Assembly (NCBI GenBank): GCA_012797215.1
Contig: JAAZPN010000053.1
Span: 1 to 24,795 of the forward strand
DNA from: Chloroflexota bacterium
GTDB taxonomy: Bacteria; Chloroflexota; Anaerolineae; Anaerolineales; Anaerolineaceae
DNA length: 24,795 bases
Reading direction: 5' to 3'
Shown here one piece after another: positions 16,518-24,730 of the stretch (the stretch's first letter is position 1; the number at the start of each line of letters is the position of its first letter). The notes beneath the pieces were generated by a model. The model had not been told where the DNA came from, ran no database searches, and saw only the letters and a program-made list of their open reading frames with translations. The translations under genes were made by a program, and so were the position numbers.

Positions 16518-17405
16518 ATGCAGGAGCTAATTAGCAATTTTCTCTTTATTCTCGAGCGCTTTGATTGGATGAGCGTGATTGACATCGCCCTTGTGACGAT
16601 CTTTTTCGCGATTCTGCTCTACATGCTGCGCGATACCGAAGCGCTGACCCTGCTGCGCGGCGTTTTTCTGGTAGTGATCCTGATCACGCTGGTCACTTCG
16701 CTGGTCAATTTGCCCGCGTTTTCCTGGTTGGTAAACACGATCGCCCCTGCTATGATTTTTGTCATTCCTGTCATCTTCGCTCCGGAAATTCGGCGCGCTC
16801 TGGAGCGGGTCGGGCGCTTCTCGAATATGGATTTTCTCACCCGCCGCTCCAGCCCAAAAACCCGCGAACGGACAGAGGGCACCCTGCAGGAAATCACCAA
16901 AGCAGCTGTGCGACTTTCTGAACGCCGGCACGGCGCGCTGATTGTCATCCGCCGCAACGATTTTTTGACCCAATACTACAAGAATGGCGTGTACCTGGAC
17001 GCGGATATTACTGCCGAACTGCTGCTGCAAATCTTTTACCCGAACACGCCCCTGCACGACGGCGCTGTTATCGTAGAGGACAACCGCGTCAAGGCAGCAG
17101 CCTGCGTGATGCCCCTCTCTGCCAGCGGCGTACTGAACAGCCTGCCAGAAAGGTCTATGGGCTTACGCCACCGCGCCGGCTTGGGTATCAGTGAAGTCAG
17201 CGACGCGGTCGCACTGGTTGTCTCCGAAGAAACCGGCAGCATCTCCATCGCCTACCAAGGTCGCTTCATCCGCCGACTGGATGGCGAACGCCTGCTGAAC
17301 ACCCTGCGCGCGTTTTTGCTGCCAGAGGAATTGCCAAACAAGCAAGCCGCGAAAACCAAGGAAAAGAAAACTGAGGAAGAGAAACAGGGAGGGAACGCTA
17401 AATGA
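16518..17405 (+). CDS. cdaA: Diadenylate cyclase CdaA (c-di-AMP synthase)
   Basis: Makes the second messenger c-di-AMP from two ATP at the cytoplasmic face of the membrane (295 aa). Three hydrophobic helices fill residues about 18-95. The DisA_N catalytic domain follows, with the DGA motif (LHDGAV, Asp181-Ala183) and RHR motif (LRHRAG, Arg217-Arg219). The C-terminus from about residue 272 is a charged Lys/Glu-rich tail. The stop overlaps the start of the ybbR-like gene by ATGA, indicating translational coupling. This cdaA-cdaR order is the common one in Gram-positive bacteria, but the usual next gene glmM is absent here and der follows instead. Confidence 0.95.
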   Translation: MQELISNFLFILERFDWMSVIDIALVTIFFAILLYMLRDTEALTLLRGVFLVVILITLVTSLVNLPAFSWLVNTIAPAMIFVIPVIFAPEIRRALERVGRFSNMDFLTRRSSPKTRERTEGTLQEITKAAVRLSERRHGALIVIRRNDFLTQYYKNGVYLDADITAELLLQIFYPNTPLHDGAVIVEDNRVKAAACVMPLSASGVLNSLPERSMGLRHRAGLGISEVSDAVALVVSEETGSISIAYQGRFIRRLDGERLLNTLRAFLLPEELPNKQAAKTKEKKTEEEKQGGNAK

Positions 17406-18625
17406 AAACCCTTCGCTGGATTGTGAAGTTCCTTCCAACGCTTTTCACGGCGCTGATTTTGGCTATTATTGTATGGGTTTCGGCCGTTTCCAGCGCGGAC
17501 CCAAACGAGGAGCGTGAGTATTCAGCGCCTATCCCCGTTACCGTGTTGGGTCTTGACCCGGACCTGGTCATTACCGGCCAGCTTGAGGATGAAATCAAGG
17601 TGAGCATCCGCGCACCGCGTTCCATCCAAGAACGCCTTGCCACAAATCCGAACGCTATCCACGCCTTCATCAACCTCTCCGGCTTGAAAGCGGGTGAGCA
17701 CTCCCTAGAACCGCAAATCGCCATCGATTTCAGCCCGACACGGGTAACGGCGTTTTCGCCTTCTGAAATTACTCTTAAGCTGGAAAACATTCTCAGCAAA
17801 GAGGTGCCGATAGAAATTCGCCAGACGGGCGGTCTGCCTATTGGCTACGAAGCCGGTGAGATTGTCCTATCTCAGCCCACAGCATTAATTATCGGGCCAG
17901 AAAGCCAGGTTGTAAAAGTGGAGCGAGCGGTCGCGAACATTGACCTGAGCAATGTAATTACCACGATTTCCCGCCAGGTAGAACTAAAAGCCTTGGATTC
18001 ACGCGGGGTGATTGTCAGCGGCATAAACCTGAATCCCACCCAGGTGAATGTGGAAATTCCAATCACTCAACTGGGCGGCTACCGCAACGTTTTTGTCAAA
18101 ATCGTCACGACTGGTCAGATTGCCCAGGGCTTCTACCTTACTGGCATTCTGGCAGACCCGCCCACCATAACCATCTACAGCACAGATCCTGAATTGGCGG
18201 CAAACATGCCCGCCTTCATCGAAACAATTCCACTGAATTTGAATGGCGCGCTCGAAAGCTTTCAAAAAGAAGTCAGCTTGAATTTACCCGAAGGCATCGT
18301 GGTTGTCGGCGACCAACAAGTCAGCATCCAGGTGAGCATTTCCGCGATTCAGTCATCCCTACTGCTGACTGGCATCCCTGTCGAGGTGGTCAACCTTGGT
18401 CAAGGGCTTAATGCCGCGTTATCTCCCGACCGCGTGGACATTTACGTCTCCGGACCGCTTTACTTGCTGGACAAACTCATCGCGGCGGATATAATCGTCA
18501 GGCTGGACCTGGCAAACAAAACACCCGGCACCTATCAGCTGATACCAGTCGTAACGCTGGGAGATGACGCAATTAACCTTGATTCCATTCTGCCCGCGTC
18601 CATCGAGGTGGTCATCAGCAGGTAG
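17402..18625 (+). CDS. cdaR: YbbR-domain protein, CdaA regulator CdaR
   Basis: Membrane-anchored extracytoplasmic protein (407 aa) that in other bacteria binds CdaA and modulates c-di-AMP synthesis. One TM helix (residues about 8-30) is followed by about four tandem YbbR-type beta domains, seen as repeated segments such as VPIEIRQTGGLPIGYEAG, NVFVKIVTTGQIAQGFYL and IPVEVVNLGQGL. ATG 17402 overlaps the cdaA stop by four bases. The SD is GGGAGG in the cdaA 3' end. The function is assigned from domain content and from coupling to cdaA. Confidence 0.9.
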   Translation: MKTLRWIVKFLPTLFTALILAIIVWVSAVSSADPNEEREYSAPIPVTVLGLDPDLVITGQLEDEIKVSIRAPRSIQERLATNPNAIHAFINLSGLKAGEHSLEPQIAIDFSPTRVTAFSPSEITLKLENILSKEVPIEIRQTGGLPIGYEAGEIVLSQPTALIIGPESQVVKVERAVANIDLSNVITTISRQVELKALDSRGVIVSGINLNPTQVNVEIPITQLGGYRNVFVKIVTTGQIAQGFYLTGILADPPTITIYSTDPELAANMPAFIETIPLNLNGALESFQKEVSLNLPEGIVVVGDQQVSIQVSISAIQSSLLLTGIPVEVVNLGQGLNAALSPDRVDIYVSGPLYLLDKLIAADIIVRLDLANKTPGTYQLIPVVTLGDDAINLDSILPASIEVVISR

Positions 18626-18664
18626 ATGTGGATGTAAGACGCCCCTGGAAAGAAAACAAAAGAA

Positions 18665-20044
18665 ATGAAAAAACCCGTAATTGTTTTGGTCGGAAGGCCA
18701 AATGTTGGTAAAAGCACATTGTTTAATCGCCTGGTAGGCGAACGTCTGGCAATAATTGACGACGTTCCCGGCACCACGCGCGACCGTCTGGTTGCGGAAG
18801 GCGATTGGGCCGGGCACGATTTTTTTGTCGTGGATACAGGCGGCATTGACCCCACCCGCCAGCGCAGCCAGGAACCACTCTCCATCGGTTCAGCCGCTTT
18901 TATCGCGGATATCCGCGAGCAGGCCGAAATCGCCATGGAAGAAGCGGATGTAATTCTGCTCCTTACAGATGCCCAGCAAGGAGTAACTGAAGCAGACCGC
19001 GAGATTGTAGAGATTCTGCGGCGGCGCCAGTCGATTGTGGAAGGCCGAAACCACCCCCCCATCATCCTGGCAGTCAATAAAGCCGATAGCGAGCTTTACC
19101 GCGCGAATGCGCTGGACTTTTATTCGCTGGGTCTGGGCGAGCCATTCCCAATTTCCGCCATACATGGCACGGGTACTGGCGACTTGCTGGACGAAGTGGT
19201 GTCCAACTTCCCCAAGCAGGAAGAGCCCGAGGAAGAAGATACAAGCATCAAAGTCGCGATTGTGGGAAAGCCCAACGCTGGAAAATCCAGTTTACTGAAC
19301 AAACTGGCTGGCGAGAACCGCTCGATTGTGAGCCCTATCCCTGGCACCACGCGCGACGCGATAGACACCCAAATCAGCTATGAAGGGCTGCCAATTACCT
19401 TGATAGACACCGCCGGCATCCGCAAGCGCGGCACAATCATCCCCGGCGTGGAAAAGTATTCCGTTCTGCGCGCCATGCAGGCGATTGAGCGCTGCGACGT
19501 CGCCCTGTTGGTTGTGGACGCGGTGACCGGTATCACCGCGCAGGACACGCACATCGCTGGTTACATCAATGAAGCATGGAAATCGGTAATTCTAATCATC
19601 AATAAATGGGATTTGATTGAAAAAGACACGCACACAATGGTGGAATTCGAAAAAACCATACGACAGGCGTTAAACTTTTTGCCCTATGTGCCGGTTATTT
19701 TCATTTCCGCCTCCACCGGGCAGCGCGTAAACCAGGTTTTGCCATTGGTGGCGCGCGTGCAGGAGGAACGCCTGGTCCGTCTGACGACCTCTCAACTCAA
19801 CCGCATCCTGCAGAACGCGCAGGACATGCACCAACCTTCCTCTGGTTCCGGTCGCATGTTCCGCATTTACTACGGGACGCAGGTGCGCTCCGAACCGCCC
19901 ACTTTTCTGCTCTACTGCAATGACCCGACCCTGGGGCATTTTACCTACCTGCGCTATCTCGAAAATCAAATTCGCAAGGAGTACCCTTACGTTGGCACGC
20001 CTATCAGGCTGGTACTTAAAGCGCGCGAACGCGGGGAGGACTGA
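18665..20044 (+). CDS. der: Ribosome biogenesis GTPase Der (EngA)
   Basis: Double-GTPase protein needed for 50S ribosome assembly (459 aa, normal length). G-domain 1 has the P-loop GRPNVGKST (residues 10-18) and PGTTRD. G-domain 2 has GKPNAGKSS (201-209), PGTTRDAID and the NKWD base-specificity motif. The C-terminal KH-like domain starts around residue 370. The SD is weak and A-rich. The gene starts 40 nt after cdaR, in the same direction. lepB follows 60 nt downstream. Confidence 0.97.
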   Translation: MKKPVIVLVGRPNVGKSTLFNRLVGERLAIIDDVPGTTRDRLVAEGDWAGHDFFVVDTGGIDPTRQRSQEPLSIGSAAFIADIREQAEIAMEEADVILLLTDAQQGVTEADREIVEILRRRQSIVEGRNHPPIILAVNKADSELYRANALDFYSLGLGEPFPISAIHGTGTGDLLDEVVSNFPKQEEPEEEDTSIKVAIVGKPNAGKSSLLNKLAGENRSIVSPIPGTTRDAIDTQISYEGLPITLIDTAGIRKRGTIIPGVEKYSVLRAMQAIERCDVALLVVDAVTGITAQDTHIAGYINEAWKSVILIINKWDLIEKDTHTMVEFEKTIRQALNFLPYVPVIFISASTGQRVNQVLPLVARVQEERLVRLTTSQLNRILQNAQDMHQPSSGSGRMFRIYYGTQVRSEPPTFLLYCNDPTLGHFTYLRYLENQIRKEYPYVGTPIRLVLKARERGED

Positions 20045-20060
20045 ACCGCGGCGAAAGTTG

Positions 20061-20066
20061 TATAAT
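20061..20066 (+). promoter_or_regulatory. Candidate -10 of lepB
   Basis: A perfect TATAAT lies 17 nt after the der stop, with transcription expected near 20073. Unlike the leaderless cases, about 30 nt of leader with an AGGAAA SD remain before GTG 20105. No consensus -35 is seen. Confidence 0.4.
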
Positions 20067-20104
20067 TGGGGCAGTTAAAACGCAAATAAAACAGGAAACA
20101 CATC

Positions 20105-20701
20105 GTGGACCAATACACCAGCCAGGCATCGCCTGAAATAAATACACCAGAATCCGCGCCAGAAAGAAGACGCAAATCAAGCTTTTGGATTGACACGCTC
20201 GAGACAATCCTCATGGCGCTGGTGCTCTTTCTGGCGATTAACGCCGTCAGTTCACGCGTCAGGGTGGAGAACATCAGCATGAAACCCACCTTGCAGCCTG
20301 GCTATTTGCTGGTGGTAAACAAACTGGCTTACAAGTTAGGGGAACCAAAGCACGGCGACATCGTGGTCTTTGACTACAGAGGCGAAGGTCAGGAAGACTA
20401 CATCAAGCGTATCATCGGCTTACCCGGGGACCAGGTTATCGTCGAGAATGGCGTTGTCAGCGTTAATGGGCACCCGCTCACCGAACCCTATATCGCTGAA
20501 TTTCCCCGTTATTCTGGCAGCTGGAGCGTGCCAGCAGATTCCTACTTTGTACTCGGGGATAACCGCAACAACTCGTCCGATTCCCATCAGTGGGGCTACG
20601 TTGAAAAAGCGGATGTCATCGGAAAAGCTGTCTTCGTCTACTTCCCCTTTAACGCCGTGCGCTCGTTGGTAATCCCGGATTTGGTGCAGGCTGCCAATTG
20701 A
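20105..20701 (+). CDS. lepB: Signal peptidase I
   Basis: Membrane serine protease that removes Sec/Tat signal peptides (198 aa, Gram-positive-type size). A single TM helix (about 20-38) is followed by the Ser/Lys dyad: Ser58 in ENISMKPTLQPG and Lys101 in YIKRIIGLPGD. The downstream box LGDNRNNSSDSHQWGYV is also present. The start is GTG at 20105, with AGGAAA as SD; no better upstream start is in frame after the promoter. It is not obviously co-regulated with its neighbours. Confidence 0.95.
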   Translation: MDQYTSQASPEINTPESAPERRRKSSFWIDTLETILMALVLFLAINAVSSRVRVENISMKPTLQPGYLLVVNKLAYKLGEPKHGDIVVFDYRGEGQEDYIKRIIGLPGDQVIVENGVVSVNGHPLTEPYIAEFPRYSGSWSVPADSYFVLGDNRNNSSDSHQWGYVEKADVIGKAVFVYFPFNAVRSLVIPDLVQAAN

Positions 20702-20766
20702 AACTGAGCCCGGTCAGACCGCAGATTTCCAATAAAAATCCAACAATCGCGACGACAATTAAAGCG

Positions 20767-20772
20767 TATAAT
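20767..20772 (+). promoter_or_regulatory. -10 element of the small zinc-ribbon gene (leaderless transcript predicted)
   Basis: A perfect TATAAT ends 8 nt before ATG 20781, and no SD separates them. The -35 region has no good match. The spacing is as at positions 56-61 and at tilS. Confidence 0.5.
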
Positions 20773-20780
20773 ACTCCCGT

Positions 20781-21071
20781 ATGAAGTCATCACTGCCTAA
20801 TAACCCCGAGACCTGTCCCCGCTGCATGGTCGGCCGCATCAAGCGCAAGCTTATTCCTTACACGCTAATCATTGACGGCCAACTGCTGTGCGTGCCGCGC
20901 TTCCCTGCCTGGGCGTGCGACGTCTGCCACGCGTATATGTTTGACCCAGCCGCGATGAGCCGTCTGGAAGCCTCACTTAGCGCTCGCCAGAAAACCAAAA
21001 AATCGCCCCAAGCGCGTCATCACGCCGCCCCAAGTTCTTCATCTGCCGAAAAACCACTGGAAAGTTTTTAA
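20781..21071 (+). CDS. Small YgiT/MqsA-like zinc-ribbon protein
   Basis: Protein of 96 aa with two CxxC pairs (Cys12/Cys15 and Cys46/Cys49) around a core reading YTLIIDGQLLCVPRFPAW. This is the pattern of YgiT-type zinc fingers, best known as the N-terminal domain of MqsA antitoxins. It ends in a low-complexity Ser/Ala/Lys-rich tail with no HTH domain. No MqsR or other toxin gene is adjacent, so an antitoxin role is not supported; a free-standing zinc-binding regulator is as likely. The ATG is 8 nt after a TATAAT. Confidence 0.7.
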   Translation: MKSSLPNNPETCPRCMVGRIKRKLIPYTLIIDGQLLCVPRFPAWACDVCHAYMFDPAAMSRLEASLSARQKTKKSPQARHHAAPSSSSAEKPLESF

Positions 21072-21121
21072 CACGATTTATCTAATAGGGGTGCCGCGGC
21101 ATTTAAAAGGCAGTTCTCTAT

Positions 21122-21163
21122 GAGTTGCGTAAGAAAACAGCTTTTTTGTTGACTTAGCAACTC
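21122..21163. repeat. Imperfect inverted repeat over the -35 region of the PIN-TRAM gene
   Basis: GAGTTGC (21122-21128) is matched perfectly by GCAACTC (21157-21163). After a one-base bulge, TAAG pairs with CTTA, and after a 2x2 internal loop AACA pairs with TGTT: 15 bp in all around a T-rich 7-nt loop. It contains the -35 box of the downstream promoter and adjoins a perfect CTCTAGAG palindrome (21161-21168). It may be an operator. It is not followed by a T-run, so an intrinsic terminator for the zinc-ribbon gene is less likely. Confidence 0.45.
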
Positions 21164-21177
21164 TAGAGTGCTATCAT
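21149..21177 (+). promoter_or_regulatory. Strong sigma-70-type promoter of the PIN-TRAM gene
   Basis: TTGACT (21149-21154), 17-nt spacer, TATCAT (21172-21177) with an upstream TG forming an extended -10. Transcription should start near 21184. This excludes an upstream in-frame start at 21168 and points to ATG 21237. Confidence 0.78.
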
Positions 21178-21236
21178 CTTGTTACAGAACTTATACTTTT
21201 TATTCATTCTGTACCTTAATAATGGAGGTTTTTTAT

Positions 21237-22313
21237 ATGAGCGCGGTCTTATTATCACGGATTATTGGCGCAGTTATTTTTGGAGTTATTGGCTTCTTTT
21301 CCGGAACACCGATTCATAATTACCTGATTTCATTTTGGGCGACGTATCCGTTAACGAACGGTATCACGGTTGTAATTTGCATTATTCTCTTTATGCTGAT
21401 TGGCTACATTATCAGTCCTTGGATCAGCGTTAAACCTGTTTTGGCAATCAGCAGAACCCTGGGGAAGACATCCCCACAGGCGCTTTTGAGCGGGCTGATT
21501 GGCCTGATTATCAGCCTGATTATCTCCGCGCTTCTGGCATATCCCGTATCACTGCTTCCCAAACCTCTCGGTCAAATCATGCCGCTGGTAGTGGTGGTGG
21601 TGTTTGGGTATCTTGGACTGACGCTTTTCTTCAGCCGCAGCCAGGAATTCCTGAGCTTGTTTCGCTCCTTTTCCAATAAAATATCCACTAAGGGCTCGCG
21701 GACGCAGGTGGATGGAGAACATCGGGTTTTGGTAGATACCAGCGCGATTATTGATGGGCGCATCGCCGATATCGCGAAAACTGGCTTTCTACCCGGCACG
21801 CTCATTGTGCCGCGCTTTGTGCTGAATGAACTGCAGTACGTCTCCGATTCCGCCGACTCTATGCGCAGGCAGCGCGGTCGCCGCGGGATGGATGTGCTGA
21901 CCGAGCTCCAAAATGATGATAGAACCTCGGTTATCATCAGCGATATTGACGTGGAAGGCGTGCGTGAAGTGGATGACCGCCTGGTGGTACTGGCCCGCCA
22001 GATGCGCTGTCCCATCCTTACCAATGACTACAACCTGAACCGCATCGCCGAACTGCAGGGCGTGAAAGTTCTCAATATTAATGACCTTGCCAACGCGGTG
22101 AAAGTTATCCTTCTACCCGGAGAGAGCTTCGATATCCGCGTCATTCAGGAAGGCAAAGAATACAACCAGGGCGTCGGGTACATGGATGACGGCACGATGG
22201 TAGTCGTTGAAAATGGTCAGCGCTACTTAAATAAGGAAATCACGGTTATAGTGACCAAAATCCTGCAGACCTCTGCCGGACGCATGATTTTTGCCAAACG
22301 TGAAGTGGACTAA
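21237..22313 (+). CDS. YacL-like membrane PIN-TRAM domain protein
   Basis: Protein of 358 aa from ATG 21237, which has a GGAGG SD (21224-21228) 8 nt upstream and lies after the promoter. An earlier in-frame start at 21168 overlaps the -10 and is rejected. Four TM helices fill residues about 5-135. A PIN nuclease domain follows, with acidic residues in VLVDTSAIIDGR, VLNEL, EVDDRLVVLA and TNDYNL. A TRAM RNA-binding domain ends the protein (GVGYMDDGTMVVVENGQ). The family is widespread in Gram-positive-type bacteria. Its RNA target is unknown, and nuclease activity is inferred from the intact acidic quartet. cysS follows 15 nt downstream. Confidence 0.92.
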   Translation: MSAVLLSRIIGAVIFGVIGFFSGTPIHNYLISFWATYPLTNGITVVICIILFMLIGYIISPWISVKPVLAISRTLGKTSPQALLSGLIGLIISLIISALLAYPVSLLPKPLGQIMPLVVVVVFGYLGLTLFFSRSQEFLSLFRSFSNKISTKGSRTQVDGEHRVLVDTSAIIDGRIADIAKTGFLPGTLIVPRFVLNELQYVSDSADSMRRQRGRRGMDVLTELQNDDRTSVIISDIDVEGVREVDDRLVVLARQMRCPILTNDYNLNRIAELQGVKVLNINDLANAVKVILLPGESFDIRVIQEGKEYNQGVGYMDDGTMVVVENGQRYLNKEITVIVTKILQTSAGRMIFAKREVD

Positions 22314-22328
22314 ATCAGTAGGAATGCC

Positions 22329-23729
22329 ATGGCTTTGAAAATATACAACACGCTGACTCGCGAAAAAGAAGAGTTTTGCACGCTGGAACCTGGCAAGGTG
22401 CGCATGTATGTCTGCGGACCAACAGTATACGACCGCGCCCACATCGGCCACGCCATGTCCGCGCTGGTTTTTGACATCGTCCGCCGATACCTGGAATACT
22501 CCGGGTACGAAGTGCGTTTCGTGATGAACTTTACCGATGTGGATGACAAAATTATCGACCGCGCCAACCAATCCGGGGCGGATCCGTTCCAACTGGCGCA
22601 GGGATATATCGAGGACTACAAACGCAATCTGGAAGCGCTGAATATCAAACCAGCCAGTATAAATCCGCGCGCCACGCAAGAAATGTCCCACATCCTTGAA
22701 ATGATCCAGGCGCTGGTGGAGCAGGGCTCCGCCTACGCCGTAGACGGCGATGTTTATTACCGTGTTGATTCCAATCCGGAGTACGGCAAGCTTTCGGGGC
22801 GGCGGCTGGAAAGCATGAACGCTGGCGCGCGCGTCCAGGTGGATGACCGCAAAGAACATCCGATGGATTTCGCGCTTTGGAAAGCCGCCAAGGAAGGCGA
22901 ACCGGCTTGGGACAGCCCCTGGGGCAAAGGCCGCCCGGGCTGGCATATTGAATGTTCAGCGATGAACATGCACCATTTGGGTGAGCAAATTGATATCCAC
23001 GGCGGCGGAAATGACTTGATTTTTCCTCATCACGAGAATGAAATCGCCCAGACAGAAGCCCTGACCCACAAAGCCTTCGCCAGGTACTGGATGCACAACG
23101 GCATGCTGACGCTCAAGAGCGAAAAGATGTCCAAGTCCTTAGGCAACATGGTTCTTATCGACGAATTCCTGGCGGAACACCCCGGCGACGTGATGCGCTT
23201 GCTGGTTCTGAACGGCTCTTACCGCAGCCCGCTGACCTATAACGACGAAGTATTAGCGCAGACCGAACAGGCTTACAAGCGTTTGCTCACCGCGAAGAAA
23301 ACCGCTGACCTGAGCGCGCCCGGTATCGACCCAGCCAAGGCCAACACGCTTCAATCGGAAGCTGAGAAAACCCGCCTGCAGTTCAAAGAAGCTATGGATG
23401 ATGACTTTAACAGTTCTGCCGCGCTGGCCGCGCTGTACGAGCTCGTCAGAGCCATCAACCAAGCCCGTTCCGAAGGCGCGACTCAAGCGCAATTAGCGCC
23501 TGCTATCCAGGTCTTCGATGAGTTGACTGGCGTGCTTGGTTTGCGCTTGAAAGAAGAAACGAATGGACAAACGCCAGCCGACGCGTTCATTGACCTGCTG
23601 GTGGCTCTGCGCACCGAACTGCGCGCAGAAAAACTATGGGCGCTGGCGGATAAAATCCGCGTTGAGTTGAAAGCTCTCGGGGTTGTTCTCGAGGACAGCA
23701 AAACCGGCACAACCTGGACCTGGGAATAA
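22329..23729 (+). CDS. cysS: Cysteine--tRNA ligase
   Basis: Class I aminoacyl-tRNA synthetase for cysteine (466 aa, standard length). HIGH is intact at residues 38-41 after [11 protein letters not shown], and KMSKS at 266-270 is followed by LGN. Zinc-binding residues of the family are visible as the Cys near the N-terminus (VCGPT), Cys in WHIECSAM and His in FPHHENE. It lies 15 nt after the PIN-TRAM gene and 3 nt before the rRNA methyltransferase gene, so the three are likely one transcript. Confidence 0.97.
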   Translation: MALKIYNTLTREKEEFCTLEPGKVRMYVCGPTVYDRAHIGHAMSALVFDIVRRYLEYSGYEVRFVMNFTDVDDKIIDRANQSGADPFQLAQGYIEDYKRNLEALNIKPASINPRATQEMSHILEMIQALVEQGSAYAVDGDVYYRVDSNPEYGKLSGRRLESMNAGARVQVDDRKEHPMDFALWKAAKEGEPAWDSPWGKGRPGWHIECSAMNMHHLGEQIDIHGGGNDLIFPHHENEIAQTEALTHKAFARYWMHNGMLTLKSEKMSKSLGNMVLIDEFLAEHPGDVMRLLVLNGSYRSPLTYNDEVLAQTEQAYKRLLTAKKTADLSAPGIDPAKANTLQSEAEKTRLQFKEAMDDDFNSSAALAALYELVRAINQARSEGATQAQLAPAIQVFDELTGVLGLRLKEETNGQTPADAFIDLLVALRTELRAEKLWALADKIRVELKALGVVLEDSKTGTTWTWE

Positions 23730-23732
23730 ACC

Positions 23733-24464
23733 ATGCGCGAGTGGATTAGCGGCAGAAACCCGGTTTATGAGGTTTTGCGCGCCAAACGTCGGCATGTGTT
23801 TCGACTTGTTTTGGCGCGCGGCATCAAGTTGGAAGGTCAGTTGCCAGAAATTCTGCGCTTGGCCAAGCTGCGCGGCCTCGCGCCCGAAGAAGCGCCGCGC
23901 GATAAACTGGACACCTTGTCCAGCCATCATCAGGGGGTCGCGCTCGAAGCCAGCGAATATCCCTACGCCGCGCTGGAAGATCTAATTCAGAACGCCCGTA
24001 ACTACTCTGAGCCTCCTTTTTTTCTGCTTCTGGACCTTATTCAGGATCCGCAAAACCTGGGAACTCTGCTGCGCACCGCGGAAGCCGTAGGCATCCACGG
24101 CGTCGTGATACCCTCAGCGCAAGCCGCCCAAATAACCCCGACGGTGGTGCATGCCAGTTCCGGCGCTACGGAGCATTTGCTGGTGGCCCAGTACAACCTT
24201 GCGCAGGCAATTGAGAGGCTGAAGGCACTGGACCTTTGGGTCTATGGATTAGATGAAGCCCCCCGTTCCAAGACTCCCTCCCAGCTGCGGCTGGATGGCG
24301 GGATTGCCTTGGTGGTTGGCAACGAAGGCTCCGGCCTGCGGGATTTGGTGCGCAAGAACTGCGATGAGCTGCTGCGCCTGCCCATGCGCGGCAAGATTGA
24401 ATCCCTAAACGCTGCAGCCGCGGGTTCTATCGCGCTGTATCTCGCCCGCCAGGCTCGAGATTAA
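23733..24464 (+). CDS. rlmB: TrmH/SpoU-family 23S rRNA (guanosine-2'-O)-methyltransferase, RlmB-like
   Basis: SAM-dependent RNA 2'-O-ribose methylase (243 aa) with the alpha/beta-knot SPOUT fold. Motif 1 reads LLDLIQDPQNLGTLLRTAEA, motif 2 is NEGSGL (197-202), and motif 3 is ESLNAAAAGSIALY with Ser224-Asn226. An N-terminal substrate-binding domain (SGRNPVYEVL) matches RlmB/YacO, which often follows cysS as here. The ATG is 3 nt after the cysS stop, indicating coupling. The exact target base (G2251 in E. coli RlmB) is inferred from family. Confidence 0.92.
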   Translation: MREWISGRNPVYEVLRAKRRHVFRLVLARGIKLEGQLPEILRLAKLRGLAPEEAPRDKLDTLSSHHQGVALEASEYPYAALEDLIQNARNYSEPPFFLLLDLIQDPQNLGTLLRTAEAVGIHGVVIPSAQAAQITPTVVHASSGATEHLLVAQYNLAQAIERLKALDLWVYGLDEAPRSKTPSQLRLDGGIALVVGNEGSGLRDLVRKNCDELLRLPMRGKIESLNAAAAGSIALYLARQARD

Positions 24465-24573
24465 CCTTAGTGTAAGCAAGGATAATCGCGCTTTGACTCT
24501 AGCCTCTGCGAGCGCGGCAAGCTGCCTTTCTGTCTTCCTTTAAGTTTCTTCCCTCCCTACTAAACTCATAGTT
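24465..24573. other. Non-coding spacer after rlmB
   Basis: No gene or strong terminator is seen. A 20-nt stretch at 24508-24527 matches 19 of 20 bases of the end of repeat copy A (24624-24643), so it is a partial copy of the same repeat family. Confidence 0.6.
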
Positions 24574-24638
24574 CCTTCGCTGCGCTCAGGATGACACAAA
24601 TGTGTCGTTGCGAGCGAGCGCCAGCGAGCGCGGCAACC
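24574..24638. repeat. Dispersed 65-nt repeat, copy A
   Basis: Starts CCTTCGCTGCGCTCAGGATG and ends GCGAGCGCGGCAACC. It is identical to copy B at 24731 except at one base (position 13, T here, A there). Inside are the imperfect palindrome GACACAAATGTGTC (6-bp arms) and a run of GCGAGCG units flanked by GTTGC/GCAAC. It resembles short intergenic repeats common in genomes of this kind. The minus-strand reading frame over it is not a gene. Confidence 0.85.
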
Positions 24639-24688
24639 TGCCTGTAAACCAGCGCGCAGGAGGAAAAGTGAATGTCCAGTCCTGGAGG

Positions 24689-24716
24689 GAGATCGCTTCG
24701 CAAGCTCGCGATGACG
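24689..24716. repeat. Related repeat element in opposite orientation
   Basis: GAGATCGCTTCG through GCGATGACG. Its reverse complement begins CGTCATCGCGAGC, which parallels the GTCGTTGCGAGC part of copies A and B. The ATCGC/GCGAT arms and the inner GCTT/AAGC pair form a small hairpin. This places inverted and direct copies next to each other. Confidence 0.55.
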
Positions 24717-24730
24717 GGAAAAAGCAGGAT

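Noticed and set aside
20711..20721. CGGTCAGACCG inverted repeat after lepB as a terminator
   Set aside because: One-base loop and no T-run; not a workable terminator hairpin.
22227..22946. 239-aa minus-strand reading frame over the start of cysS
   Set aside because: Shadow of a GC-rich coding frame; it crosses the PIN-TRAM/cysS junction and shows no domain.
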